Assembly: GCF_041200175.1 (NCBI RefSeq)
Contig: NZ_CP165727.1
Span: 4,600,501-4,664,500 of the forward strand
Direction: 5' to 3'
Length of the DNA: 64,000 nucleotides
Source: Streptomyces sp. R33
GTDB lineage: Bacteria > Actinomycetota > Actinomycetes > Streptomycetales > Streptomycetaceae
Shown here: in pieces, positions 51,461-60,726 of the stretch
Layout of the letters: the number at the start of each line of letters is the position of its first letter
Position numbering within the stretch: the stretch's first letter is position 1
Position numbers and translations under genes: made by a program
Notes under the pieces: generated by a model
The model's database searches: none
Told to the model about the DNA's origin: nothing
What the model saw: only the letters and a program-made list of their open reading frames with translations

Positions 51461-53682
51461 CCACGGCCGTACCACCCATGGACTCCCCGTTCCCCGAACG
51501 GGCCCCGACCGCCCCGGCCTCCTCGAGCGCGCCGAGCGCCACGGCCGGCGCCGCGGCCACGCGGCGCCCCCGCTGGGAGCGCCCCGCCTACGCGGCGCTC
51601 CTGCTGGCCACCGCCGTCCTGCTGCTGTGGAACCTGGGAGCCTCCGGCTACGCCAACTCCTTCTACTCCGCGGCCGTCCAGGCGGGCAGCGAGAGCTGGA
51701 AGGCCTTCTTCTTCGGCTCCTCCGACGCCGGGAACTCGATCACCGTCGACAAGCCCCCGGCCGCCCTGTGGCCGATGGCTCTGTCCGTCCGGCTGTTCGG
51801 GCTCGGCGGCTGGCAGATCCTCGTCCCGCAGGCCCTGATGGGCGTCGGCACCACCGCGGTGCTCTACGCCGCCGTACGCCGCCACTTCGGGCCCGCGGCC
51901 GCACTGCTCAGCGGCACGGTCTTCGCGCTCACCCCGGTCGCCGCGCTGATGTTCCGCTTCAACAACCCGGACGCGCTGCTGACCCTGCTGCTGACCGTCA
52001 CCGTCTACTGCGTCCTGCGCGCCCTCGACGGCGCCCACACCAAGTGGCTGGTCTGGGCCGGCGTCGCGGTCGGCTTCGCCTTCCTGACCAAGACCCTGCA
52101 GGCCTTCGTCATCCTGCCGCCGCTCGCCCTCGTGTACGCCGTCTGCGCGCCGACCCGGCTGCGCCGCCGGCTGGGCCAGCTGCTGCTCGCCGGCGCCGCC
52201 ATGGTGGTGGCCGGCGGCTGGTGGGTCGCGATCGTGGAACTCTGGCCCGCGTCCTCCCGCCCGTACATCGGCGGCTCGCAGACCAACTCCTTCCTGGAGC
52301 TGACCCTCGGCTACAACGGCCTCGGCCGGATCAACGGCAACGAGACCGGCAGCGTGGGCGGCGGCGCCCGCGCGGGTGGTGGCGGTGGCGGCGGGGGCTG
52401 GGGAGAGACCGGCATCGACCGGCTCTTCTCGGCCAACATCGGCGGGCAGATCTCCTGGCTGCTCCCGGCGGCCCTCGTCATGCTCGTCACCGGACTGGTG
52501 ATCACCTGGCGCGCCCGGCGGGCCACCGACTCCCTGGAGAGCATGGCCCGCGCGGCCTTCCTGGTGTGGGGCGGCGCCCTGCTGACCACGGCGCTCGTCT
52601 TCAGCTACATGCAGGGCATCTTCCACGAGTACTACACCGTGGCGCTGGCCCCGTTCGTGGCCGCGCTGGTGGGCATGGGCGCGGCCATGCTGTGGGAGGA
52701 GCGGGGCAGCAAGGCCGCCGCGCTCACCCTGTCCGGCACCCTCGCGCTGACCGCGTGGTGGTCGTACGTCCTGCTCGGCCGCTCGGCCGGATACCTGCCG
52801 TGGCTGCGCTGGACGGTCCTCGCCGCCGGCCTGGCGGCGGCCGCCGGGCTGGTCCTCGGCGCGCGGTTCGGCCGGCGGTTCGTGCTGGGCGCGGCGGCGC
52901 TCGGGCTGGGTGCGGCGCTGGCCGGTCCCCTCGCGTACTGCCTGACCACGGTGGACTCCACGCGAGGCGGGTCGATCGTGACCGCCGGGCCCGCGGTCTC
53001 GGGCGGCCGGGGCGGCATGGGCATGCGGTTCTTCGGTGCCGGTGAACTCCCGCCCGGCGCGGCCCCGCAGGGGGCCTTCCAGGGAGGCCCGCAGCAGGGG
53101 CAGCAGGGCGGCGGTCCGCAGGGCGGGCCCCGGCAGTTCCCCGGCGGTCAGGGCGGTCAGGGCTTCCCGCGTGGTCAGGGCGGTCAGGGCTTCCCGGGCG
53201 GCCAGGGGGCCGCCGGATGGCGCGGTGCACGCGGGACGGAGAACTTCGCGGGCGGCCCCGGTGGCGGCGCCCCCGGCGGCCTGCTGGGCGGTACGAAGGT
53301 CAGTACGCAGGCCACGGCGGCCCTGCGCAAGGACGCGGAGAAGTACACCTGGGCGGCAGCCGCCGTCGGTGCGCAGAACGCGGCGAGCTACCAGCTGGCC
53401 TCCGGCCGGCCGGTGATGCCGATCGGCGGGTTCAACGGCAGCGACCCGTCCCCGACGCTCGCCAAGTTCCAGGAGTACGTGCGCACCGGGAAGGTCCACT
53501 ACTTCATCGGCGGCAACGACGGCGCCGGTGGCGAGGGGCAGGCCATGCGCGGCGGCCCGGGCGGTGGCACCAGCAGCGCCATCTCGACCTGGGTCAAGGC
53601 CAACTTCAGGTCCACGACGGTCGGCGGAGCCACGTTCTACGACCTGACCGCCCCCTTGAACGGCACGTCCGCCCCGTCCTGA
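51457..53682 (+). CDS. GT39/ArnT-like membrane glycosyltransferase
   Basis: 741 aa. Multiple helices with the family's external motif near the N-terminus (DAGNSITVDKPPAALWPMA) and RFNNPDALLTLL. A Gly-rich loop (GGGARAGGGGGGGGWGE, about residue 300) is unusual. The C-terminal part is extracellular, with a Gly/Gln/Pro low-complexity stretch containing two GGQGGQGFP units and a final globular domain (YQLASGRPVMPIGGFNGSDP). Likely transfers a polyprenyl-linked sugar to an envelope acceptor made available by the GT2-GtrA partner. Confidence 0.88.
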   Translation: MTTAVPPMDSPFPERAPTAPASSSAPSATAGAAATRRPRWERPAYAALLLATAVLLLWNLGASGYANSFYSAAVQAGSESWKAFFFGSSDAGNSITVDKPPAALWPMALSVRLFGLGGWQILVPQALMGVGTTAVLYAAVRRHFGPAAALLSGTVFALTPVAALMFRFNNPDALLTLLLTVTVYCVLRALDGAHTKWLVWAGVAVGFAFLTKTLQAFVILPPLALVYAVCAPTRLRRRLGQLLLAGAAMVVAGGWWVAIVELWPASSRPYIGGSQTNSFLELTLGYNGLGRINGNETGSVGGGARAGGGGGGGGWGETGIDRLFSANIGGQISWLLPAALVMLVTGLVITWRARRATDSLESMARAAFLVWGGALLTTALVFSYMQGIFHEYYTVALAPFVAALVGMGAAMLWEERGSKAAALTLSGTLALTAWWSYVLLGRSAGYLPWLRWTVLAAGLAAAAGLVLGARFGRRFVLGAAALGLGAALAGPLAYCLTTVDSTRGGSIVTAGPAVSGGRGGMGMRFFGAGELPPGAAPQGAFQGGPQQGQQGGGPQGGPRQFPGGQGGQGFPRGQGGQGFPGGQGAAGWRGARGTENFAGGPGGGAPGGLLGGTKVSTQATAALRKDAEKYTWAAAAVGAQNAASYQLASGRPVMPIGGFNGSDPSPTLAKFQEYVRTGKVHYFIGGNDGAGGEGQAMRGGPGGGTSSAISTWVKANFRSTTVGGATFYDLTAPLNGTSAPS
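53146..53199. repeat. 27-bp tandem duplication in the GT39-type gene
   Basis: Two adjacent units (53146-53172, 53173-53199) that encode GGQGGQGFP twice; they differ only in the last few bases. A probable site of copy-number change between strains. Confidence 0.8.
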
Positions 53683-53821
53683 TCCCGCCGAAACGCGAGG
53701 GGCACCCTCCACGCGGTCTCTGGGGAGCGGAAACGCACCCCACTTCCCCGAGACCACTTAGCATCAAGTGGGCGGACCGGGCATTCCGGGCTGATCCAGC
53801 TGTCGTGAGGAGGGTGCCTCC

Positions 53822-54457
53822 ATGGTGACCGCGGCCGATCCCGGCAAGGCCCGGACCAGCGTCTGGCTGGCCGGCGGCCACACCGCACCCGCCAGACGCC
53901 GCACCGAGGCGCCCTCCGGCCTCGACCGGGAGCGGATCATCAGGGCCACCGTACGGCTGCTCGACGCCGAGGGGCTGGCCCGGTTCTCGATGCGGCGGCT
54001 CGCTGCCGGGCTCGGGGTCACCGCGATGTCCCTGTACTGGTACGTCGACACCAAGCACGATCTGCTCGAACTCGCCCTGGACCGCGCCCTGGGCGAGCTC
54101 CCGCTGCCCCGGACCGCACCGGCCGAGCCGGTCCGGGAGGGCTGGCCCGGCCGGCTGCGGTCGCTGGCCTGCGGCTACCGGCGGCTGCTGGCGGAGCACC
54201 CGTGGGTGGCTCCGCTGACCGCCGCGTACCCGAACATCGGCCCGCACGCCCGGGCCTTCGACTGCGCCCTGCAGCGGCTGCTCGATGCCACCGGCCTGGC
54301 GGGTGCCTGCCGGACCGGTGCGCACCTGGCCGTCTCGCAGTTCCTGCACGGCTGCGGGGGCGCCGCCCGGCGGGTGTCCGACGGGGACTTCGTCCTCGCG
54401 CTCGACGTGCTGATCGCGGGCATCGAGGCGAAGGCCGCCGCCCGGCCGGGCGCGTAG
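53822..54457 (+). CDS. TetR-family transcriptional regulator
   Basis: 211 aa. HTH: ERIIRATVRLLDAEGLARFSMRRLAAGLGVTAMSLYWYVDTKHDLLEL, followed by an all-helical ligand domain typical of TetR_C. GAGGAGGG lies 6 nt before ATG 53822. Convergent with the MFS gene through a shared hairpin; its target is not evident. Confidence 0.88.
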   Translation: MVTAADPGKARTSVWLAGGHTAPARRRTEAPSGLDRERIIRATVRLLDAEGLARFSMRRLAAGLGVTAMSLYWYVDTKHDLLELALDRALGELPLPRTAPAEPVREGWPGRLRSLACGYRRLLAEHPWVAPLTAAYPNIGPHARAFDCALQRLLDATGLAGACRTGAHLAVSQFLHGCGGAARRVSDGDFVLALDVLIAGIEAKAAARPGA

Positions 54458-54458
54458 A

Positions 54459-54521
54459 AGACCCCCGCCGGGTGCCTGCCCCGGCCTGTCGAACAGGGGA
54501 GAGGCAGCCCGACGGGGGTCT
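54459..54521. terminator. Shared terminator between TetR and MFS genes
   Basis: AGACCCCCG and CGGGGGTCT arms (54459-54467, 54513-54521) enclose further pairing (GCCGGG with CCCGA). Stops at 54457 and 54540 flank it. Confidence 0.65.
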
Positions 54522-54539
54522 GTCGTGTCGCGGGTGTTG

Positions 54540-56207
54540 CTACTGCGCCGAGGCCGTCTCTGCCGAGGCGGTCGCTGCCGAGGCGGTCGCTGCTGAGGTC
54601 GTCGGGGCCGAGGCCGTCGGGGCGTGGGCCGCCGGCTTGGACTTCAGCGCGACCTCCTTGATGAACAGCACCAGGACGAGCGCGAGCAGCGCGGTGGGCG
54701 CGGCGTAGAGGAAGACGTCGCCGACGCCGTGCCCGTACGCGGACTCGATGACCGTGCGGAACGGCGCGGGCAGCTTGTCGAGGTCGGGGATCCCGCCGCC
54801 GGCGGTGCCGCCGTGGCCCATCGCCGCGGCCTTCGGGCCGAGCTCGGCCAGCCCGTCCTTGACGTAGTGGGTGACCCGGTTGGCCATCACCGCGCCGAGC
54901 GCCGAGACGCCCATGGCGCCGCCGAGCGAGCGGAAGAAGGTGACGACCGAGCTGGCCGCTCCCAGGTCCTCCGGGGCCACCTGGTTCTGGGTGGCGAGGA
55001 CGAGGTTCTGCATCATCATGCCGAGACCGAGTCCGGTCAGCGCCATGTAGATCGCGATGTGCCAGTACGGGGTGTCGTACCGCAGGGTGCCCAGCAGTCC
55101 GAGGCCGGCCGTCAGCAGGACGCCGCCGGAGACGAGCCAGGCCTTCCACTTGCCGGTCTTGGTGATCACCTGACCGGAAACCGTGGAGGACACGAAGAGC
55201 CCACCGATCATCGGAATCGTGAGGATTCCGGACATCGTGGGGGACTCGTTGCGGGCCAACTGGAAGAACTGGCTGAAAAAGACCGTGCCCGAGAACATCG
55301 CGATGCCGACGAACAGCGAGGCCGCCGAGGCGAGGGTGATGGTCTTGTTGCGGAACAGGCGCAGCGGGATGATCGGGTCGCTCGCCTTGGACTCGACGAG
55401 GAGGAAGAGCAGGCCGAGGGCGACGGCGCCGCCGGTCATCGCCGCGGTGGTCCAGGAGATCCAGCCGTACGAGTCGCCGGCCTGCGTGACCCAGATCAGG
55501 AGCAGGGACACGGCCCCGCTGATCAGGAAGGCGCCGAGCCAGTCGACCTTGACGTCGCGGCGGACGACCGGGAGGTGCAGGGTCCGCTGGAGGACGATGA
55601 GGGCGATGACCGCGAACGGCACGCCGACGTAGAAGCACCAGCGCCAGCCGAGCCACGAGGTGTCGGTGATGACACCGCCGAGCAGCGGGCCGCCGACGGT
55701 GGCGACGGCGAAGACGGCGCCGAGGTAGCCGCTGTACCGGCCGCGCTCGCGCGGGGAGATCATCGCGGCCATCACGATCTGGGCGAGGGCCGACAGGCCG
55801 CCGACGCCGATGCCCTGGACCACGCGGCAGGCGATGAGCATGCCGGTGTTCTGGGACATGCCGGCGACCACGGAGCCGAGGACGTAGATCACCAGGGATA
55901 TCTGGACCAGCAGCTTCTTGCTGAAGAGGTCGGACAGCTTGCCCCAGAGCGGGGTCGCGGCCGTCATCGACAGCAGGGCGGCGGTGACGACCCAGGTGTA
56001 GGAGGACTGCGTGCCCCCGAGGTCGCTGATGATCTGCGGCAGGGCGTTGGAGACGATCGTGGACGACAGGATCGCCACGAACATGCCGAGCATCAGCCCG
56101 GACAGCGCCTTCATGATCTGGGGGTGGGTCATGGGGGCGGGCGCGGGGTGGGGGGTGGTCTGCGACCGGCTGCCTTCCTGCACGCCGGCGGGTGCGGTCG
56201 TCGCCAT
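54540..56207 (-). CDS. MFS drug transporter, DHA2 (14-helix) type
   Basis: 555 aa. Motifs: GMFVAILSSTIVSNALPQI in helix 1, PLWGKLSDLFSKK (motif A), RVVQGIGVGGLSALAQIV, and GLGLGMMMQNLVLATQN. Fourteen predicted helices, with a 20-residue C-terminal tail of repeated TASAA units. Proton-driven efflux of drugs or metabolites; substrate unknown. Lies 13 bp after the MarR stop, so it is co-transcribed and probably repressed by it. ATG 56207 follows AAAGGAA. Confidence 0.92.
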   Translation of the reverse strand: MATTAPAGVQEGSRSQTTPHPAPAPMTHPQIMKALSGLMLGMFVAILSSTIVSNALPQIISDLGGTQSSYTWVVTAALLSMTAATPLWGKLSDLFSKKLLVQISLVIYVLGSVVAGMSQNTGMLIACRVVQGIGVGGLSALAQIVMAAMISPRERGRYSGYLGAVFAVATVGGPLLGGVITDTSWLGWRWCFYVGVPFAVIALIVLQRTLHLPVVRRDVKVDWLGAFLISGAVSLLLIWVTQAGDSYGWISWTTAAMTGGAVALGLLFLLVESKASDPIIPLRLFRNKTITLASAASLFVGIAMFSGTVFFSQFFQLARNESPTMSGILTIPMIGGLFVSSTVSGQVITKTGKWKAWLVSGGVLLTAGLGLLGTLRYDTPYWHIAIYMALTGLGLGMMMQNLVLATQNQVAPEDLGAASSVVTFFRSLGGAMGVSALGAVMANRVTHYVKDGLAELGPKAAAMGHGGTAGGGIPDLDKLPAPFRTVIESAYGHGVGDVFLYAAPTALLALVLVLFIKEVALKSKPAAHAPTASAPTTSAATASAATASAETASAQ

Positions 56208-56220
56208 GTGGTTCCTTTCT

Positions 56221-56697
56221 CTAGAAGCTCGATCGGAGCCGGGTCAGCAGGGCGTTCAGTACGTCGATGTCGTGGGCGGACCAGTCGGCCAGGGCCTTTT
56301 CCAGCGCCCCGGTGTAGCGGGCGCCGAGCTCCGCGAGGAGCGCAAGGCCGGCCGGGGTGAGCCGCAGGATGCGGCAGCGGCCGTCGCCGGGGTCGATGTC
56401 GCGGGTGATCCACCCGCGGTCGGCGACGTGGGCGACGTGGCGGCTGGTCACCGAGATGTCGATGGCCATGAGGTCGGCGAGGCGGCCGAGCCGCATTTCG
56501 CCGTGGCGGTCGAGCAGGGTGAGGACGGCGGCGGAGCCCGGCGGGCAGTCCGGGGGAAGCATGCGGGCGAGGTCGCGCTTGACCGCGCCGATGCCGGTGA
56601 GCTGGCGGGCCAGTTCCTCATAGCGGGTGGGGTGGGGTGCGGGGGGTGCTTGTGGTGTCTGTGCCGTGGGTGGTGCCTGCGGCGCCTGGGTGGTCAT
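56221..56697 (-). CDS. MarR-family repressor of the adjacent transporter
   Basis: 158 aa. After a Pro/Gln/Ala-rich 30-residue leader comes the winged HTH: GSAAVLTLLDRHGEMRLGRLADLMAIDISVTSRHVAHVADRGWITRDIDPGDGRCRILRLTPAG. Standard MarR with the ligand pocket helices. GGAGAGGAGGG precedes ATG 56697. The operator candidate at 56729-56752 lies in its promoter. Confidence 0.9.
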   Translation of the reverse strand: MTTQAPQAPPTAQTPQAPPAPHPTRYEELARQLTGIGAVKRDLARMLPPDCPPGSAAVLTLLDRHGEMRLGRLADLMAIDISVTSRHVAHVADRGWITRDIDPGDGRCRILRLTPAGLALLAELGARYTGALEKALADWSAHDIDVLNALLTRLRSSF

Positions 56698-56728
56698 CGG
56701 CCCTCCTCTCCTCATGTTGTTGCTTAGG

Positions 56729-56752
56729 GCAACCATAGAATCGATTGGTTGC
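56729..56752 (-). promoter_or_regulatory. MarR operator candidate
   Basis: GCAACCA (56729-56735) and TGGTTGC (56746-56752), a perfect 7-bp inverted repeat with a 10-bp A/T-rich spacer, 32 bp upstream of the marR start. Confidence 0.7.
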
Positions 56753-56818
56753 TACAGGCAAATGAATTGAGGGGGTGGGGCGGTAAAGGAATCGGAAAAC
56801 CCGCTAGGGTCCTGAGGC

Positions 56819-57064
56819 ATGGCTGCGAACCACAACTCACAGGGCCCCGAGGGCAACTACGACCCCGCGGGCAGCACTCAGATGTTCCGGGCGTTCGTCG
56901 AGGAGGCCGCGCCGGCCGGGCCGGGGTCGGGGCAGGGGCCTGCGGTGCCGGGGGCTCGGCGGCGGCAGGCCGCGCAGGGCTCGGGGTCGAAGGCCGGGCT
57001 GTGGCTGGGGGTGGGGGTCGTCGCGCTGGTGCTGATCGGGTTGGTGGCCTGGCTGGCGCTGTAG
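56819..57064 (+). CDS. Small single-helix membrane protein
   Basis: 81 aa: a polar N-terminus (MAANHNSQGPEGNYDPAGSTQ), Ala/Gly/Arg linker, and a C-terminal helix (GLWLGVGVVALVLIGLVAWLAL) ending at the stop. Unrecognised; tail-anchored topology. GAGG precedes ATG 56819. Confidence 0.7.
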   Translation: MAANHNSQGPEGNYDPAGSTQMFRAFVEEAAPAGPGSGQGPAVPGARRRQAAQGSGSKAGLWLGVGVVALVLIGLVAWLAL

Positions 57065-57198
57065 TCGCCGGGGAGGGTGGGGCGGGCCCGCTGCGCGGGC
57101 TTTCTCCCCCGCCCCGCCCTTTCTCCGTTTCCCGGGCTGCGCCCGGACCCGGTCGGGCGCGGCGCCGTGCCGGGGCCCGGCAGGCGGCTGGACGGGGG

Positions 57199-57903
57199 TC
57201 AGGTCCAGGTGGCTGTCGCCGTGCGGGTTTCTATGTGCATGCCCAGCGGGACTCGCCAGGGTTCGACGCAGACCGCGTAGGTCTGCGTCTTTGTCGTGCC
57301 GCCGGGGATGGGCGCCGGGAGGGGCTGGGCCGTGGTGATCGTGGCCCAGTCGATGCCCAGGGCGCCGATGATGTGCGTCGCGAAGGACACCGTGCCCGAA
57401 CGGGTCGGTGTCGTACCGGTGTTGGTGAACCCCACCGTGACGTTCTCGCACCAGCGTTCCGCCGCCGGGGTGCGCGTCGGCGGGCTCAGGGTCAGTTTCG
57501 CCGGGGTGGCCGGGGGCGTCGTTCCCGGTTTCGGTGCCGGGGTTCCCGCGCCGGGGGCGGCCGGGGTCGCCACGGGTGGGGGCTGGGGCGGCTCGGCCGT
57601 CCCGGGCGGGGTGGTCCCGGGCGGGGTGGTCGTGGCTCCGCTCCGGGCGGAGTCGGCAGGACCCTGCGGACCCGGGGTACTGGCCGACGTACTCGTCGTG
57701 GAGGACGGGGATCCGGCCAGCTGCTGGAACTCCACCGGCGTCCGGGGCGCGACGTTGTCGCCCGCGCGGCGCTCCGGGCCCGGGGCGACGGCGCCCGCGG
57801 CGGCGTAGCCGTCACGTGCCGGGCCGCCGCACCCGGTGAGGCATGCGGCGGCCAGTACGAGCAGCGTGAGCGGGGTGAGGGCTCGGCGTTCCCTTCGCAG
57901 CAT
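57199..57903 (-). CDS. Lipoprotein, unknown function
   Basis: 234 aa. Lipobox LTGC at residues 22-25 after a basic/hydrophobic leader (MLRRERRALTPLTLLVLAAAC), a Thr/Pro/Ser-rich linker to about residue 140, and a C-terminal beta-rich domain (NVTVGFTNTGTTPTRSGTVSFATHI) of about 90 residues with two cysteines. Surface-anchored. ATG 57903. Confidence 0.78.
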   Translation of the reverse strand: MLRRERRALTPLTLLVLAAACLTGCGGPARDGYAAAGAVAPGPERRAGDNVAPRTPVEFQQLAGSPSSTTSTSASTPGPQGPADSARSGATTTPPGTTPPGTAEPPQPPPVATPAAPGAGTPAPKPGTTPPATPAKLTLSPPTRTPAAERWCENVTVGFTNTGTTPTRSGTVSFATHIIGALGIDWATITTAQPLPAPIPGGTTKTQTYAVCVEPWRVPLGMHIETRTATATWT

Positions 57904-57953
57904 CGCGGTAGTTTGACTGACTGTACGTCAGATGGGAAGCCCGCCTTCGGCGG

Positions 57954-58811
57954 CTACTCGCCGATCAGGCCCACCCGGAGCTGCGCCAGCGTGCGCGTGA
58001 GCAGCCGGGAGACGTGCATCTGGGAGATGCCGACCTCCTCGCCGATCTGCGACTGCGTCATGTTCGCGAAGAACCGCAGCATGATGATCTGCCGTTCCCG
58101 GGGCGGGAGTTTGGCGAGCAGCGGCTTCAGCGACTCGCGGTACTCGACGCCCTCGAGCGCGGTGTCCTCGTAGCCGAGGCGGTCCGCGAGCGAGCCCTCG
58201 CCGCCCTCGTCCTCGGGAGAGGGCGAGTCGAGCGAGGAGGCGGTGTACGCGTTGCCCACGGCGAGGCCGTCGACGACGTCCTCCTCCGACACCCCGAGCA
58301 CCGCGGCCAGTTCCGGCACCGTCGGCGAACGGTCGAGCTTCTGGGCGAGCTCGTCGCTGGCCTTGGTGAGGGCGAGGCGCAGCTCCTGGAGCCGGCGCGG
58401 GACGCGCACGGACCAGGAGGTGTCCCTAAAGAATCGTTTGATCTCGCCCACGACGGTCGGCATCGCGAACGTCGGGAACTCCACGCCGCGTTCGCAGTCG
58501 AACCGGTCGATCGCCTTGATCAGGCCGATCGTTCCGACCTGGACGATGTCCTCCATCGGCTCGTTCCGGCTGCGGAAGCGAGCGGCGGCGTACCGCACCA
58601 GGGGCAGGTTCAGCTCGATCAGGGTGTCGCGTACGTACGCCCGTTCGGGGCTGTCCGCGTCCAGGGCGGCAAGTCGCTGGAAGAGGGAGCGGGAGAGGGT
58701 GCGGGTGTCGATGGCTTCCGAGCGGACAGGCGCTGCAGGCACTGCAGGTGCTGTCGGCGCAGCGCTCTTGACGAGCGTGAGCACCTTGGAGCTGCCCTGG
58801 TCTACGGACAT
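57954..58811 (-). CDS. sigN: SigB/SigF-type RNA polymerase sigma factor, SigN orthologue
   Basis: 285 aa. Regions 2-4: NLPLVRYAAARFRSRNEPMEDIVQVG, GVEFPTFAMPTVVGEIKRFFRD, SVRVPRRLQELR, and LPPRERQIIMLRFFANMTQSQIGEEVGISQMHVSRLL. This is the Streptomyces SigB-like group. Its place beside sigF matches S. coelicolor sigN (SCO4034) as I remember it, a developmental sigma factor. ATG 58811 follows AAGGGGG. Confidence 0.88.
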   Translation of the reverse strand: MSVDQGSSKVLTLVKSAAPTAPAVPAAPVRSEAIDTRTLSRSLFQRLAALDADSPERAYVRDTLIELNLPLVRYAAARFRSRNEPMEDIVQVGTIGLIKAIDRFDCERGVEFPTFAMPTVVGEIKRFFRDTSWSVRVPRRLQELRLALTKASDELAQKLDRSPTVPELAAVLGVSEEDVVDGLAVGNAYTASSLDSPSPEDEGGEGSLADRLGYEDTALEGVEYRESLKPLLAKLPPRERQIIMLRFFANMTQSQIGEEVGISQMHVSRLLTRTLAQLRVGLIGE

Positions 58812-59030
58812 GCCACCCCCTTGAGGTCGCGGACGGTCGCGTACGGCGCGCCCGTCGGAGGAACGCAGCCTCCACCTGAATACCGGAGGCGGGGCTGCGG
58901 CAAACGCGGTTCCAGCAGAATGTCACATGTCGGCAACGCGCTGTAGCGCCAAGTCGACATATATCTCCAGTGACAGAGCGGAATGAGCCCATTCCGTGGG
59001 AAACGGAGGAACGATCTCCACCCGTTTCAG

Positions 59031-60044
59031 CTACGCCTCGATCCTGTTTGCGGACCGGAGCCGGGCGAAGCTGCGGGCGAGCAGCCGGGACACGTGCATC
59101 TGCGACACCCCGAGCTCGGCGCTGATCTGCGACTGCGTCAGGTTGTTGTAGTACCGCAGCAGCAGGATCCTTTGTTCACGTTCGGGCAGCTGTACGAGCA
59201 GGTGCCGTACGAGGTCCCGGTGCTCGACCCCGGCCAGCTCGGGGTCCTCGTAGCCGAGGCGGTCCAGCAGGCCCGGCAGCCCGTCGCCCTCCTGGGCGGC
59301 CTCGAGCGAGGTGGCGTGGTAGCTGCGCCCCGCCTCGATGCAGGACAGCACTTCTTCCTCGGTGATCCGCAGCCGCTCGGCGATCTCGGCGGTGGTCGGC
59401 GTGCGCCCGTGCAGGGTGGTGAGGTCCTCGGTGGCGGCGTTCACCTGGACCCACAGCTCGTGGAGCCGGCGCGGCACGTGGACGGTGCGGACGTTGTCGC
59501 GGAAGTACCGTTTGATCTCGCCCACGACGGTCGGCATCGCGAAGGTCGGGAACTGCACCCCGCGGTCGGGGTCGAACCGGTCGATCGCGTTGATGAGGCC
59601 GATCGTGCCGACCTGGACCACGTCCTCCATCGGCTCGTTGCGGCTGCGGAAGCGGGCGGCCGCGTACCGGACGAGCGGAAGGTTCGCTTCGATGAGGGCC
59701 CCGCGCACCCGGTGGTGCTCGCTCGTGCCCGGCTGAAGGCCCTTCAGCTGCCCGAACAGGACCTGGGTGAGGGCCCGGGTGTCCGCGCCCCGGCTCTGCG
59801 GTCTCGGGGCCGCCGCAGGCTCCTCCGGGGGGTCCTGCTGGGGCGGAACCTGAGAGTCCGGCTGGGCGCCGCGAGGGGCGCCGCGCGGGGTGTCGTGCGG
59901 GGTGTCGTGCCGTGGGGGGAGGTGCGGGGCGCCCTGGGGGGCGGGCGGGGCGTCCTGAGGGCCGTGCGTCGTTTCGTGCTCCGGGCCGTGCTGGGGGTCC
60001 TGCTGGGGTGGCACCTGAGGCGCAGTACTGGCCGGCACGGTCAC
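59031..60044 (-). CDS. sigF: Late sporulation sigma factor SigF
   Basis: 337 aa, longer than S. coelicolor SigF (about 287) because of an extended Pro/Gln/His-rich N-terminus with repeated PPRHDTPHDTP-type units. The core NLPLVRYAAARFRSRNEPMEDVVQVG, GVQFPTFAMPTVVGEIKRYFRDNVRTV and the ending LARSFARLRSANRIEA match SigF closely as I recall it. SigF acts in spore maturation and pigment. GTG 60044 follows AAGGGG. The gene runs toward sigN. Confidence 0.9.
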   Translation of the reverse strand: MTVPASTAPQVPPQQDPQHGPEHETTHGPQDAPPAPQGAPHLPPRHDTPHDTPRGAPRGAQPDSQVPPQQDPPEEPAAAPRPQSRGADTRALTQVLFGQLKGLQPGTSEHHRVRGALIEANLPLVRYAAARFRSRNEPMEDVVQVGTIGLINAIDRFDPDRGVQFPTFAMPTVVGEIKRYFRDNVRTVHVPRRLHELWVQVNAATEDLTTLHGRTPTTAEIAERLRITEEEVLSCIEAGRSYHATSLEAAQEGDGLPGLLDRLGYEDPELAGVEHRDLVRHLLVQLPEREQRILLLRYYNNLTQSQISAELGVSQMHVSRLLARSFARLRSANRIEA

Positions 60045-60201
60045 GCCACCCCTTCATGTATCAACTCATCCGTCAAAAGCGGTCATAGCATCACAAGACA
60101 TGTGCACTGTGTGCAAGCACCGTATATCACCGTGTTGAGGGCAAGTTGGGCATAATGGGGTGTTTTGGATAGGGCCATCACGGGGGTGCAGGAATGCAAA
60201 A

Positions 60202-60227
60202 GCCCCCCACCCGTCGGAGTGGGGGGC
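60202..60227. terminator. Hairpin after the 53-aa membrane protein gene
   Basis: Perfect 9-bp stem (60202-60210 with 60219-60227), 8-nt loop, in AAAAGCCCCCCAC context; ends the leftward small gene upstream of sigF. Confidence 0.75.
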
Positions 60228-60260
60228 CGGTCAGTCCGGAAGCCGCGTCAGCGTACGGGT

Positions 60261-60422
60261 TCAGCGCACCAGTTCGGTCATGAACGCGCCGATGCCGTGG
60301 GCCGCGTCCGAAATGCCTTGGAAGCCTATTTTCACGATGTCGGCCGCCTTCACCGGCTGGGTGATGATCACGAAGAGCACGAATACGACGAGCCCACCCG
60401 TGATCATCTTCTTGGTGTCCAT
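60261..60422 (-). CDS. Small membrane protein upstream of sigF
   Basis: 53 aa: short basic start MDTKKMITGG, one helix (GLVVFVLFVIITQPVKA), then an amphipathic segment (DIVKIGFQGISDAAHGIGAFM). Unrecognised, but its upstream-of-sigF position looks conserved in streptomycetes to my memory. ATG 60422 has GGGGAGG 12 nt upstream, slightly far. Confidence 0.65.
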   Translation of the reverse strand: MDTKKMITGGLVVFVLFVIITQPVKAADIVKIGFQGISDAAHGIGAFMTELVR

Positions 60423-60726
60423 GAGCGGTGTCGGCCTCCCCAACCGGTCCTGCGCAGTCGGGTGAGTCTATCCGGACGGGTTCGGACACTGACCAGGTCT
60501 TTATGGACCAATGACCCGGTGGTCCGGGCCCTTTGCCGCCGGGCGGGTGGCTGCGGGTGGCCCAGTATGGAAGTCGAGCCCACCGGTTCTGGCAGGAAAC
60601 CGGTGGGTGAGGGACAGGACCTCACTGCGGGGTCCGGGCCGCAGGCTTCCCCCTGACTGCGGAGCGGACGGCAGGTTCCGTCATCGTCGGGGGAAGTGGC
60701 TTGTCCCCCCGATGCCACTTCCCCCG

